The notes beneath the pieces were generated by a model, which saw only the letters and a program-made list of their open reading frames with translations, did not search any database and was not told the DNA's origin. Both the position numbers and the translations under genes were made by a program. Below are positions 7,895-16,235 of a DNA stretch of 64,000 bases, piece by piece; position 1 is the stretch's first letter; each line of letters begins with the position of its first letter. Source of the stretch: Cupriavidus nantongensis (GTDB taxonomy: Bacteria > Pseudomonadota > Gammaproteobacteria > Burkholderiales > Burkholderiaceae); the NCBI RefSeq assembly GCF_001598055.1, contig NZ_CP014844.1, positions 310,001 to 374,000 of the forward strand, given 5' to 3'.

Positions 7895-10792
7895 CTACAC
7901 GGCTGCGAGGTGCGTGCCGGCGGCTGCCGCTTTCAGCAGGCAGGCGAGACACGCCTTCTGCGGAAACACCGGCAACGGATAGGGCGTGTCCACCGGCCCC
8001 TCGAACTTGCGCTGCGCGGCCTTGTAGGTGATCGGCCCCGGGCACTCGACGGTGATATTGCCGCCCTCCAGCGTGATCGAGGCACCGCCAGCCGTGGCCA
8101 GGCGAATGCGTTTGGCCGACGCAAAATCGACGTTCATGTTGGCGGAAACGATGACCAGGTCTTCGCGGGCCGCGAGCTTCAGGAGGTCGTGCTGGGCCTG
8201 GAGATCGATATCGTCCTGCCCGGCTGTCACTTGCAGCCCGACGTTGCCTTCGCCGGCGGCGGACAGCCCGGCTGCAATGCCGATTGCTTGCCCGGCATGC
8301 ACGCGCGCCTGGCCTGCCACGGCGACGTTGTGGTCCTGTCCGCTGAGCAGCGCCACGCTTTCGCCGTTGGCCATTTGCAGATCCTGGCCCGCCACCACGG
8401 CAATCCCGGCGCGGCCGCTCAGGTGGACCATGGGTTCGGACTGGTGCGGGACCTTGCCTGCAGTCGTGGCGGTGTTGCCGGCGGCGGCATCGGCCAGTGC
8501 GGCCTCGAAGTGCTGGCCGTCGACCATGCCGGCGGCCGCGCGAACCTGTGCCGGCAGCGGCGCCTGGTCGTCGGCAGCGACGCTCGGCGATGGCACCTGG
8601 TGTACGGCCGCGGCTTCACCCAGTGTGCGTGCGAGGTCGCTGCCCTGCCGCAGCAGTGCGATGCCGGCCGCGTTGTCCCCGGTCGGCAGGGCCCGGCCGG
8701 TGACGGCGTCGCGGTAGGTGGTCAGCAGCAGTCCGACCCGTCCTCGCACGGCGGCGTAGCCGTCGGTGCGCAACTCGAAGCCTTGTCCGCGGAAGCTGCC
8801 GCGACGGTTGTCCTGCTGGTGCACCATGTGGCCGAGGTTTAGCTGTGTCGCCGCTTGCGTGGTGGCCAGTTGCGCGCGCAGTTGCGCGTCGCTGTCGTCA
8901 AGCACCAGCTCGTTATGGCCTGTGCCGCCGTGCTCCTGGCTCTTGAAGCCGGTCATTGCCGCCGCGTTGCGGTGCCCTTGCGATTCCGGACTCATGCCGT
9001 GCCAGGGCGGGCTGTTGCCCTGGGCGAGATTGCCCTGCGCGCTGCCGTGGGCATCGCTGGCCTGCGCATACAGGCCCTGGGCATCATAGGGTTGCGCGAA
9101 AGACGTGCCGCTCAATGTCCATCCGCCTGGTGTCGGCGCGATGCCCGCTTCGCCCTGACCGTTGTACACCGCGCCCAGCACAAAGGGCTGGTCGATATCG
9201 TCGTCGGTGAACTTGACCAGCACCTCCTGGCCGATGCGCGGCAGCCACTGCCAGCCCATGCCGGCGCCAGCTTGCCGCTGCGCCACGCGGATCCAGCGGC
9301 TGCTGCGGTCGTCGGCGCGCTCGCCGCGCTGCCAGTGGAACCGCACCCGCACATGCCCCCTTGGGCTGACGTGGTGCTCGGCGTTGCCGTCGGCAAGCGT
9401 CTGACCATCCGGCCCCACGACGATGGCGGTGTGCACGCCCAGCCGTACCGGGCGGCTGTACAGGCGCGGGCAGTCCGCGCCGAGTACGGGCGCGCGCCAT
9501 GGCCGGCGCGCATCGAAGGCGCGCAACAGCGCGCCATAGCCGTGTTTGCGGGCCACGGCAAGCAACTGTGGCGGCGCAGCGTCGCGTGCTGGCAGGGGCG
9601 GCGGTGCCAGCAAGCCCAGGATCTCGACCGTGGATTCTGGTGCGTCCGGGGCGTTGTCGAGGATCAGGGCGGCTTCCGGCGAACCCAGACGCTTCGACAG
9701 TTCGGCGTGCGTATCTTGCCCCAGGTTATTGAAGCCGCAGTGCTCGACGGCATCGAGCAGCAAGGGATAGCCGTCGGCAGCGTTCTCCAGCGGCGGCAAG
9801 TGAGGGCAGCCGGTGACGGCGAGCCGGGTGCCGGCGCGCAACGTGCGTACCGTAGCGGCACCGGTGAACAGCAGCGCGCGTGCTTCGATGGCTTCCATCA
9901 CTTGCTCGGCAATCCGTTGCGCGGCCGCGGTGTCGGGCGCCAGCGACGGACTCACTGACAGGTAGGAATCGGGCATGTTTTGCATCGCGCCGAAGCGTGC
10001 CGGGGCATGGCCGCGCACGGTGCCTTTGGCCTCGGCATCCCACGCGGTGACGGCAACCCCGGGAATTGCAGAACGCGTTTCGCAAGTCAGCTGCTGGATG
10101 GCGTCGGTGGCCTGCTGGCTATGGGCTCGGTGGTAACGGATACCGCCGGCCGCCGCGGATTCAGGGTCTTCGTCCAGGCTTGCACTGTCGGCAAAGATCA
10201 GCACCGTGTGGTGATGCGGCGCTTGCTGGTCTTCCACGACGGTATATCCAAGACCCGCCTCGGCCATCAGCCGCGACAGGAAGTGATAGTCGGTCTCGCG
10301 AAACTGCGCGATATGCGGCCATTTTCGGTCCGCGCCGATCCGCGCCAGCGCGCCGGGCGCGTAGCGCCAGCTTGCATAGGGCGCGTACGGGCGCAGCACC
10401 TCGTCGATGATGCTGTCGAGCGTGCGTTGCTGGAACACCTGGCTGTGGCGCTCCTGGGTGGTCAGCCACAGCCACGGCACCACGGTCAGCCGGTAACGCG
10501 CGAGGCCGCCATCGGCACCCAGCTTCTCCGCCTGGCGTACGAGCCCGGTGCGCGCCGTCTGGCCACCACTGGCCAGTGTGGTCATCAGTGTCAGGCGCTG
10601 GCCGAGAAACGCATCCAGTGACAGCGAAGGATTGGCGCTGACCGCGACGATGCGCCATTCAAAGAGTTCGGAGATCGCCTCGCGGCCGATCCACGCCTCG
10701 ACTGCCAGCGCCTCGAGCGGGCCGGTGCCGTCCAGCGAATAGAGGCGGTGAACCGGCGAAAATAGGTTCTTGAACAGGGCTGCGGCGTCCAT
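7895..10792 (-). CDS. vgrG: Type VI secretion tip protein VgrG
   Basis: The 965-residue protein has the usual gp27-like N-terminal half (HRLYSLDGTG, FRETDYHFLSRLMAEAGLGY), a gp5-like OB region (HVSPRGHVRVRFHWQRGE; WLPRIGQEVLVKFTDDD) and a long C-terminal DUF2345-type beta-helical extension (VALLSGQDHNVAVAGQ, ITLEGGNITVECPGPI). It ends with a short CLACLL tail. VgrG trimers form the spike of the type VI apparatus and carry adaptor-bound effectors. No structural T6SS genes (tssA-M, hcp, clpV) are in the window, so this is an orphan vgrG island that must use an apparatus encoded elsewhere. Confidence 0.95.
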   Translation of the reverse strand: MDAAALFKNLFSPVHRLYSLDGTGPLEALAVEAWIGREAISELFEWRIVAVSANPSLSLDAFLGQRLTLMTTLASGGQTARTGLVRQAEKLGADGGLARYRLTVVPWLWLTTQERHSQVFQQRTLDSIIDEVLRPYAPYASWRYAPGALARIGADRKWPHIAQFRETDYHFLSRLMAEAGLGYTVVEDQQAPHHHTVLIFADSASLDEDPESAAAGGIRYHRAHSQQATDAIQQLTCETRSAIPGVAVTAWDAEAKGTVRGHAPARFGAMQNMPDSYLSVSPSLAPDTAAAQRIAEQVMEAIEARALLFTGAATVRTLRAGTRLAVTGCPHLPPLENAADGYPLLLDAVEHCGFNNLGQDTHAELSKRLGSPEAALILDNAPDAPESTVEILGLLAPPPLPARDAAPPQLLAVARKHGYGALLRAFDARRPWRAPVLGADCPRLYSRPVRLGVHTAIVVGPDGQTLADGNAEHHVSPRGHVRVRFHWQRGERADDRSSRWIRVAQRQAGAGMGWQWLPRIGQEVLVKFTDDDIDQPFVLGAVYNGQGEAGIAPTPGGWTLSGTSFAQPYDAQGLYAQASDAHGSAQGNLAQGNSPPWHGMSPESQGHRNAAAMTGFKSQEHGGTGHNELVLDDSDAQLRAQLATTQAATQLNLGHMVHQQDNRRGSFRGQGFELRTDGYAAVRGRVGLLLTTYRDAVTGRALPTGDNAAGIALLRQGSDLARTLGEAAAVHQVPSPSVAADDQAPLPAQVRAAAGMVDGQHFEAALADAAAGNTATTAGKVPHQSEPMVHLSGRAGIAVVAGQDLQMANGESVALLSGQDHNVAVAGQARVHAGQAIGIAAGLSAAGEGNVGLQVTAGQDDIDLQAQHDLLKLAAREDLVIVSANMNVDFASAKRIRLATAGGASITLEGGNITVECPGPITYKAAQRKFEGPVDTPYPLPVFPQKACLACLLKAAAAGTHLAAV

Positions 10793-11050
10793 AGCACTTG
10801 GATGAAATCCATTGCCGGGAAAGGAACGCCATTAGTTCCACAAAGCGATACGGAAATCATTCATCCAGATCAAGATCGGATTTGTTATTTTGGTGCCGTG
10901 ACTTTCTCCGTATGGAGGAGGCCTGCGGCCTCAGAAAAATCCTTACTTCGCTGCTGAATCTGGTGCAGACAGCGTTGCGGCCGGATGGGGGCGCCGATAT
11001 AACGTCGGCTTCGATGTGGAAAACGCATTCACTTTCCGAGCCTTCACCCA
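10793..11050. promoter_or_regulatory. Divergent intergenic region between vgrG and the XAC2610-like gene
   Basis: These 258 bases separate two divergently transcribed genes and must hold both promoters. A short inverted repeat GAGGCC-TGC-GGCCTC lies at 10918-10932. I could not assign -35/-10 boxes with confidence. Base composition is less GC-rich than the flanking vgrG gene. Confidence 0.35.
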
Positions 11051-12427
11051 ATGAAGACATTGATTCTCGCGCTGCTGATGCTCGGCGCCGCTGTTGCCGG
11101 ACACGCCTATGGCGCCGCGTTGACCCCAGGCATCTACCGCATGGACGCCAATTCCTACCTGACCGCTGTGCAACGGGCTGAAGCCGGGCCCAATAAGCGC
11201 ATCGAAGAAAAATTCGAGCATGCTTTCCCTGCCGCGGCCGGTGTCACGTATGCCGTGGTGTCGCGCGAAGCGAGATATGCCGAGCCCGAGCGCAACAGGG
11301 TGCTGTTCCTAACGGTGGACGGCTACAAGGCCGAGCGTGGCGAACTGTCTTGCATTGCCTATGCCCTGCCAGGCTGGAACGATTATTCGACCACCAATCC
11401 GTTCTGTGCTGGCGAGGAAGCGCTGTCCGATCGGACCCTTGCCAGCTTTGTCCTGCGGCACCCGCCGCGGCGACGCGATCTTGCCGGGATTCATATCCCG
11501 GCTGAACGGACTCCCACTCAGGAAGACAGGGTCGGCTGCCTGCTCGGCGTGTGTGACCCTGCTGCCTATGGCAGGTGGATCCAGCGCGTCGAGGTCACAT
11601 ACCGTACCGATCGTTTTACGCTGGAAAAGGTACGTCCTTACCAGGACATTCTCTTCCTGGAAAACGCAGTCCCAGTTTTCGCTTCACGTGAACGCACGAA
11701 TAACCGTTCCGAACTGAAGGCCGGAACGTTCGTCGCAGTGCTTGACCGTCAGTCGGAATGGTTCGAGGTCGATTACTTCGAAGATGGCAATGCTCGCCAT
11801 GGGTGGATCGACCGCGACGATGTCGTTGCTGTGCAGTGGCTGGCACAGCGCGCCTCGACGCGTGACTTCCGATTTCGCGTGGGCGTAGTACCTGGCGACC
11901 GTGACACGGACGCACCGCAACCGGTTGCCATCGAAGTGCTGTCGCGGCACAGCGGCCAGCGCCTGCAGGTACTTCGCGATTTCGAGTCGGATGGCCGCTA
12001 TGTGCTGGGCGACGAAGCGATCAATGTGGTAGACGCCAACTTCGACGGCCATCCAGATATTACGATACACGGCATGTCTGGCGGCGCCGGTCCGAACAGT
12101 ACGACCAACGTGTTCCTGTACGACCCGGTACGGCGTCGGTTCAGTTTCTCCAGGGAATTGTCAGAGCTGACCCAACTGTGGATCGACGCGAAAACCCGGA
12201 CTATTCATACCGCTCAACGTGGGGGCTGCTGCAGCCATTACTCCGAGACCTATCGCTATGTGCAGGGCAAGCTGACGCTTGTTTCTAGCGTGGATGAATA
12301 CTCGGACGGCGAGTGGGTGCGGACCGCAACAGCGCACCGTCGCAAAGGGAAGATGTACTACCGTGAAGAACGTCGAAGATATAAAGGCGAACCCAACGCC
12401 GCTCCTGGTCAGCCCGCTTCTCCATGA
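11051..12427 (+). CDS. Secreted XAC2610-like protein with SH3-like and calcium-loop motifs
   Basis: The 458-residue protein has a Sec signal peptide (about 1-22, ending GHAYGA). The middle has an SH3-like stretch (GTFVAVLDRQSEWFEVDYF, then HGWIDRDDV, about 230-265). The second half carries NVVDANFDGHPDITIHG, an EF-hand-like DxNxDGxxD loop diagnostic of XAC2610-related proteins. In Xanthomonas citri XAC2610 is the periplasmic inhibitor of a type IV-secreted lysozyme effector; an immunity-like or envelope-protective role here is inference from that relative and the T6SS neighbourhood. Its last ten residues (AAPGQPASP and stop) are encoded by the antisense of a Tle1 scrap, so its natural C-terminus seems altered. 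A decayed copy of its C-terminus is at 16072-16205. Confidence 0.75.
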   Translation: MKTLILALLMLGAAVAGHAYGAALTPGIYRMDANSYLTAVQRAEAGPNKRIEEKFEHAFPAAAGVTYAVVSREARYAEPERNRVLFLTVDGYKAERGELSCIAYALPGWNDYSTTNPFCAGEEALSDRTLASFVLRHPPRRRDLAGIHIPAERTPTQEDRVGCLLGVCDPAAYGRWIQRVEVTYRTDRFTLEKVRPYQDILFLENAVPVFASRERTNNRSELKAGTFVAVLDRQSEWFEVDYFEDGNARHGWIDRDDVVAVQWLAQRASTRDFRFRVGVVPGDRDTDAPQPVAIEVLSRHSGQRLQVLRDFESDGRYVLGDEAINVVDANFDGHPDITIHGMSGGAGPNSTTNVFLYDPVRRRFSFSRELSELTQLWIDAKTRTIHTAQRGGCCSHYSETYRYVQGKLTLVSSVDEYSDGEWVRTATAHRRKGKMYYREERRRYKGEPNAAPGQPASP

Positions 12428-12476
12428 ACGCCGTAATCGCAGCCATTTCCTCCTCTATAGCTGCAGCAGGCGCAAC
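12412..12476 (-). pseudogene. Scrap of a second Tle1-type effector gene (C-terminal end)
   Basis: The minus strand encodes IEEEMAAITAFMEKRAD, nearly identical to the last residues of the intact Tle1 protein (IEEEMAAITAFMEERAD). At DNA level about 60 bases match the 3' end of the intact gene at 3700-3766 with few changes. Only the extreme 3' end survives, and its stop codon is lost. It overlaps antisense the 3' end of the XAC2610-like gene. This indicates that a second Tle1 gene once stood here, or that recombination moved the end of the intact one. Confidence 0.75.
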
Positions 12477-12642
12477 TGTACACAAATATGCGGACAGGAC
12501 CCCACCGTCACGGAGAGCCGCTGGACAAACATTTGATATCGATTCCGCTTTGATGTCCGCGCAGACCAGTCATTCATCTCAAACGGCGACGCGGATGCGA
12601 AGACGACGAGGAGCATGCGCATCGCTGAACTTAAGCAACCTC

Positions 12643-13458
12643 TCAGTTGACCGACACGATACCGGTCGTTTCGGCAGTCATCATGTCCGCGCCGACTAAC
12701 GGCGCCCCCGAGAGCTTGACGACGCCCGCGCTTGGGGCTAGCCAGGCTGTGCCTTCCAGTACCGGGAGTGGGTACAGGCTGCCTTGATCCTTCCGTTCAT
12801 AGTGCAGCACCAGCTTGCAGGCCCCCTTATAGGTCACCCCTTTGACTGTGACATCCTCGCGGCCGACATACTGCACGGCCACGTCGACCACGCGGCTGAT
12901 GGGCACAAGCGTCGGTTGCGGCTTGGTGGCCAGAGCAGTGGCGTCCGCTTCGGCCATCGTGAAGCTGCGTGTCTCGTTAGGTTTCATGCCCACCAGGCTC
13001 GGCGTGCCGGTTTGGCCGGTCACCATGTCGGTATAGGTAAAGCGGCGGTACTTGTTGTAGTTGCCCGTACTGCGGTGGTTGTATTCCGTGACACCGATCG
13101 GGAAGATTGGCGACATCGGATCGATATAGACAAGAGCGTCCTTGCCGCCCCAGTCATAAATGCCATGCAGCAGCTTGAGTTCAAGCGTGTCGTAATTGCC
13201 GCCGTCGAAGCTTGTCTTGCCGAGGGCCTTGGTTTGGAACGTGGCGACTTGGATAAGGGGGGCCGCAGTGAGCGTCGCCGTGACCTGCTGGCCGACCGCG
13301 GGCGCAGCCAGGCATTCAGCGTCGAGCTGATTGATGGCCGCCGGTGGGCCGCCACCCCTCCCTTCGTCGGGGCTCTCCGAGCCGCCCCCGCAGGCCGTCA
13401 ACAGCACCGGGGTAAGGCCCATCGCAACCAGGAGGATGGCATTTCGCTGCTTCCGCAT
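12643..13458 (-). CDS. Lipoprotein of unknown function
   Basis: The ATG at 13458 has GGAG five bases upstream and is preferred to the in-frame ATG at 13470. The 271-residue product has a lipoprotein signal (TPVLLTAC, then a Gly/Ser-rich linker) and no further membrane segments. The body is beta-rich with KLLHGIYDWGGKDALVYID and LVLHYERKDQGSLYPLPVLEG as recognisable patches; I know no family for it. It faces the XAC2610-like gene and the Tle1 scrap tail to tail. The location in an effector/immunity-rich stretch makes a periplasmic protective role possible but unproven. Confidence 0.65.
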   Translation of the reverse strand: MRKQRNAILLVAMGLTPVLLTACGGGSESPDEGRGGGPPAAINQLDAECLAAPAVGQQVTATLTAAPLIQVATFQTKALGKTSFDGGNYDTLELKLLHGIYDWGGKDALVYIDPMSPIFPIGVTEYNHRSTGNYNKYRRFTYTDMVTGQTGTPSLVGMKPNETRSFTMAEADATALATKPQPTLVPISRVVDVAVQYVGREDVTVKGVTYKGACKLVLHYERKDQGSLYPLPVLEGTAWLAPSAGVVKLSGAPLVGADMMTAETTGIVSVN

Positions 13459-13958
13459 ATCGACTCCCATTTCTTAGTACCGGTAAAACACAGAGCCCAT
13501 TGCTGGCGAGCTCGTGGGAAAGTTGGCAGGCCTCACCAGCTCCCGAGGAAAGCGTCGCAGTACTGACCCTTCACCGAGCTGCGCTGATGAATCCTGCTGA
13601 GGTGCGGGGACGTGAGCCAAGCGGTACGGGCACAGCACGGCGCTGGGCCGAAGCCGAACAAGGTCCTTAGCACTCGGCACATGTCTCTCTTCAATCCGCA
13701 TGGCCGTAATGAGAGACTGAGCCTACTGAATTGGAATTCGTGCAGATGTAGGAGCTATCCGATTTCTTTGCGGAAAACACGTCTTGACCAAGAGCTGGCC
13801 AGGCCGCTGTGGCGACGAGAAGAGGCTATACAGGGTGCTTCGCAACGAGTGAAAGCTTGTTGTGCCTATCCGCATCTTCGTGTGCGAGGCGGATTTGAAC
13901 TCTGTTACGCCGTGCCGCGGTAAATCGCTCGCCATACCCTTGGTACGACCGGTGAAAA
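13459..13958. other. 500-base stretch with no supported gene
   Basis: Short overlapping frames here (for example 13474-13701 and 13612-13923) have no recognisable content or good starts. The segment is lower in GC than the core genes. The 18-base string at 13911-13928 (CGTGCCGCGGTAAATCGC) recurs with two changes at 20390-20407 in the same orientation. The stretch looks like decayed sequence. Confidence 0.5.
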
Positions 13959-14678
13959 TCAGTCCAGATCCGCGATGGCATATTTTACGAAAGCGTCATC
14001 AAGAGACAGCGCCCCGGTTACACTGATAAATTCCCTCCCGGTTTGAAATTTCCGCGTGATGCCATCCTTAAGGAAGTAAAAGTAATCGCAATGATCAGCG
14101 ATTTCCGAAACATGGTGGGTGGAGAAAAGCACGGATTTCCCATTGGCCCGCAGGGTTTGCAAGATCCTCCACATATAGACGGCGTACTCCGGATCAACGC
14201 CGGCCGTCGGTTCATCGAGGATGTAGATGTCCGCATCGATCGACAACACGGTCAGGAAAACGAACCATCTTTTTTCACCATAGCTGCATCCTGCCGCACG
14301 CCGGCCGTAGAGGGTTGCAAACCTCTCCCTCTCTCGGGAGCCGAGCTTTCCGACGAGCTCATCAAGCGCGGAGCCGCTGCACTTCGCTATGCCTTGGACC
14401 AACTCGGCTAACTCCCCGAGCCTGAGCGCATCTGGGATGGTTATGACTTGGGTGAGGTAGGCCACCCTTTCGGGCGGTACGTTACGTGTTATCGTGCCTG
14501 CGGTCTGCGTCTTCAGACCACACAGAATGTCGAAGAGCGTGGTCTTGCCGGCGCCATTCGAACCCAGTAGACCGACGATGCTACCGCGGTGAACATCGAT
14601 ATCCACGGCCCTCAGTATGTTTCTGGCCTTATGCTGGAACCCGAGATTCTCTGTTGCAAGCGACGCGTCGACAAGCAT
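13959..14678 (-). CDS. ABC transporter ATP-binding protein (degenerate signature motif)
   Basis: The protein of 239 residues starts at the ATG (14678) that overlaps the permease stop as TAATG and has GGAG nine bases upstream; a longer start at 14693 lacks a ribosome site. Walker A is GSNGAGKTT (39-47), Walker B YILDEP (152-157), with the switch His in STHH (188). The signature region reads CSYGEKRW where LSGGQ is expected, which is unusual but seen in CcmA-like and lantibiotic-type exporters. It pairs with the ABC-2 type permease gene. The pair is clearly richer in A/T than its neighbours, suggesting recent acquisition. The substrate is unknown. Confidence 0.85.
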   Translation of the reverse strand: MLVDASLATENLGFQHKARNILRAVDIDVHRGSIVGLLGSNGAGKTTLFDILCGLKTQTAGTITRNVPPERVAYLTQVITIPDALRLGELAELVQGIAKCSGSALDELVGKLGSRERERFATLYGRRAAGCSYGEKRWFVFLTVLSIDADIYILDEPTAGVDPEYAVYMWRILQTLRANGKSVLFSTHHVSEIADHCDYFYFLKDGITRKFQTGREFISVTGALSLDDAFVKYAIADLD

Positions 14679-15400
14679 TAGCGATTGCTCCATTGGGGGT
14701 TGATGCGTTGATGGATTGCCCCATAGACACCGAGGCAGACAAACATGAGCGCGTGGCCAATGCATGCAATGACAAGAGCGCGTTCCCAGTGCGTCTCCGA
14801 GATCGCTCTTGCCCCCACTAAAAATGGGTTAACCAGGGCCAGGGCTTGGCTGCCTGCCACGGTAGTGCTGCCGATTCCAATGACGATAATTGCCGTCGCT
14901 GCGATAGAGAGGAGGCTGCTGGCCGACTGAAAGGTGAGGGGAAGTGTGGCGAGACAGGTCGAAGCCAGCATGAACAAAGAACAGAAAGCCGCAAACATGG
15001 CGAAGTATCTCAACATCTCTGAAACGGGAATCCATGTCAAAAGGTTGGATGTGAGGACCAGAAACCCCGCGCCATAAAGCAATGACATACAAAGAGACGC
15101 CAGATATTGCGCAATAAGAAAGCGCGTTCTCTTCCGAACGCTTGTCAAAAATGAGCGCACGAACCCGCTCTCGCGCCGACCTATCAGGTAAAGGCCGAAC
15201 CCGAACAGAGATGTCATCATGGCGATGTATGCCAGGCACCATCCGATCGATTGCTCGTAGTGCTGGCTCTCGGTATCGCCGTATGCGCTTGTTCTGAAGG
15301 CGAGATATCCGACGGGGGCCACCAATGACCAGAAAACACCGATCGGCTCTCTTATCTGTTCAACAACAAGTATTCTGGTGCAGTCAAGGAGGCTTTTCAT
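14678..15400 (-). CDS. ABC-2-type transporter permease
   Basis: The 240-residue protein has about six hydrophobic helices (for example WCLAYIAMMTSLFGFGLYLIG and AATAIIVIGIGSTTVAGS), the size and layout of ABC-2 family export permeases. The N-terminal cytoplasmic segment MKSLLDCTRILVVEQIREP is typical. It overlaps the ATPase gene by one base, so the two form an exporter. No peptide, glycosyl or modification genes are adjacent to suggest the cargo; bacteriocin or antibiotic export or resistance would fit this small two-gene form. Composition is A/T-shifted. Confidence 0.8.
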   Translation of the reverse strand: MKSLLDCTRILVVEQIREPIGVFWSLVAPVGYLAFRTSAYGDTESQHYEQSIGWCLAYIAMMTSLFGFGLYLIGRRESGFVRSFLTSVRKRTRFLIAQYLASLCMSLLYGAGFLVLTSNLLTWIPVSEMLRYFAMFAAFCSLFMLASTCLATLPLTFQSASSLLSIAATAIIVIGIGSTTVAGSQALALVNPFLVGARAISETHWERALVIACIGHALMFVCLGVYGAIHQRINPQWSNR

Positions 15401-15858
15401 TCTGCGGCTCTCATGGAAAGGGGGCCATCCTCTCTACTCGCTCGGCACATAGGTTTCTTATAGAAGACGTGAAGTCCTTTAATCGGAAAGTTGCCTCCAG
15501 AATCAGCTTAGGCGTTACGATAAGGAAATTATCTTAATCGACGTAATCGTTGATTCACGTCAATTTAAAAACATCAGGCGAGCTCAAGTGAGTGGGAATT
15601 GTTGGCCGATAATTTTCGCATTTAGGCCTGACGGACGCCGACGTGGCGGCTAGAAGAGTGCGGATTTGGCAGCCCGAAAGTTCCTATCGTCGTGCGCGAC
15701 GTAAGCACCTCGGCCACGCGCGCTTGGGAAATTTCGTGCCGAAGTCGTCCGCTGGTCGCTAAAGCGGGACTATGGTCAACCAGGGGCTGTGGATAGCTCT
15801 TCGAGCAAACGTAAGACGCCGATCAGCTGGTCGACGAGTTCGTCAGTTCGGGATGGGG
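15401..15858. other. A/T-richer intergenic stretch upstream of the ABC exporter
   Basis: No gene is supported. The first 150 bases presumably hold the promoter of the exporter operon; they are notably A/T rich (15535-15600). The remainder shows short meaningless frames on both strands. It grades into the gene scraps beginning at 15859. Confidence 0.5.
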
Positions 15859-15995
15859 CGCAGTTTGCGTGATCGAAAGCCAGCGGAAACGGCAGCGCCG
15901 CGCTCGTCGGGTCAACCTACGTGAGGCTGATTCCGGGAGGCGGAAAGTGCGGGTTGAACCTGTATTACAGGATGGGGAATGTAGATGGTTCAAAG
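15859..15995 (+). pseudogene. Frameshifted scrap of the secreted protein encoded at 20925-21496
   Basis: After one inserted base near 15880, the plus strand reads SGNGSAALVGSTYVRLIPG and then LYYRMGNVDGSK. This aligns with SNGNGSAAFFRSAYVGRIP and LYYKVADVKRFK at the C-terminus of the protein encoded at 20.9-21.5 kb. The DNA matches over about 135 bases with scattered changes. Upstream parts of the gene are missing. It is a decayed paralogue rather than the source gene. Confidence 0.7.
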
Positions 15996-16071
15996 AGTTG
16001 AAAGGAAATGAACCTCTCATCCAGGACCCCACACTTGCCTCGCTGATACTTGTTAGGCCGCTGACGCGACC

Positions 16072-16205
16072 CATCGCTATATACACGGCAAGCTGGTGCT
16101 TGTTTCCGCAGTGGACGAGTATTCGGACGCCGAGTGGAGGCGGACCACGACAGCCCGCCGGCCCAACGGGGAAGGTGTAGTACCGTGAGAACGTCGAAGG
16201 TATTA
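16072..16205 (+). pseudogene. Scrap of an XAC2610-like gene (C-terminal end)
   Basis: The plus strand reads RYIHGKLVLVSAVDEYSD then AEWRRTTTARR before a TGA, aligning with RYVQGKLTLVSSVDEYSD and GEWVRTATAHRR of the intact protein at 11051-12427. After the stop the DNA still matches the last codons of that gene. The first two thirds are absent. It lies immediately after the scrap at 15859-15995, so a two-gene unit may have decayed here. Confidence 0.75.
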
Positions 16206-16235
16206 GGGTGATTGACTACGGGCCGTGCAGGCCTG

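Noticed and set aside
7910..8842. A 310-residue plus-strand frame opposite vgrG
   Set aside because: Its composition is typical of antisense GC-rich frames, and vgrG on the other strand is certain.
10911..11050. Possible small protein upstream of the XAC2610-like gene
   Set aside because: The frame continues into the next gene out of phase and has no family features or ribosome site.
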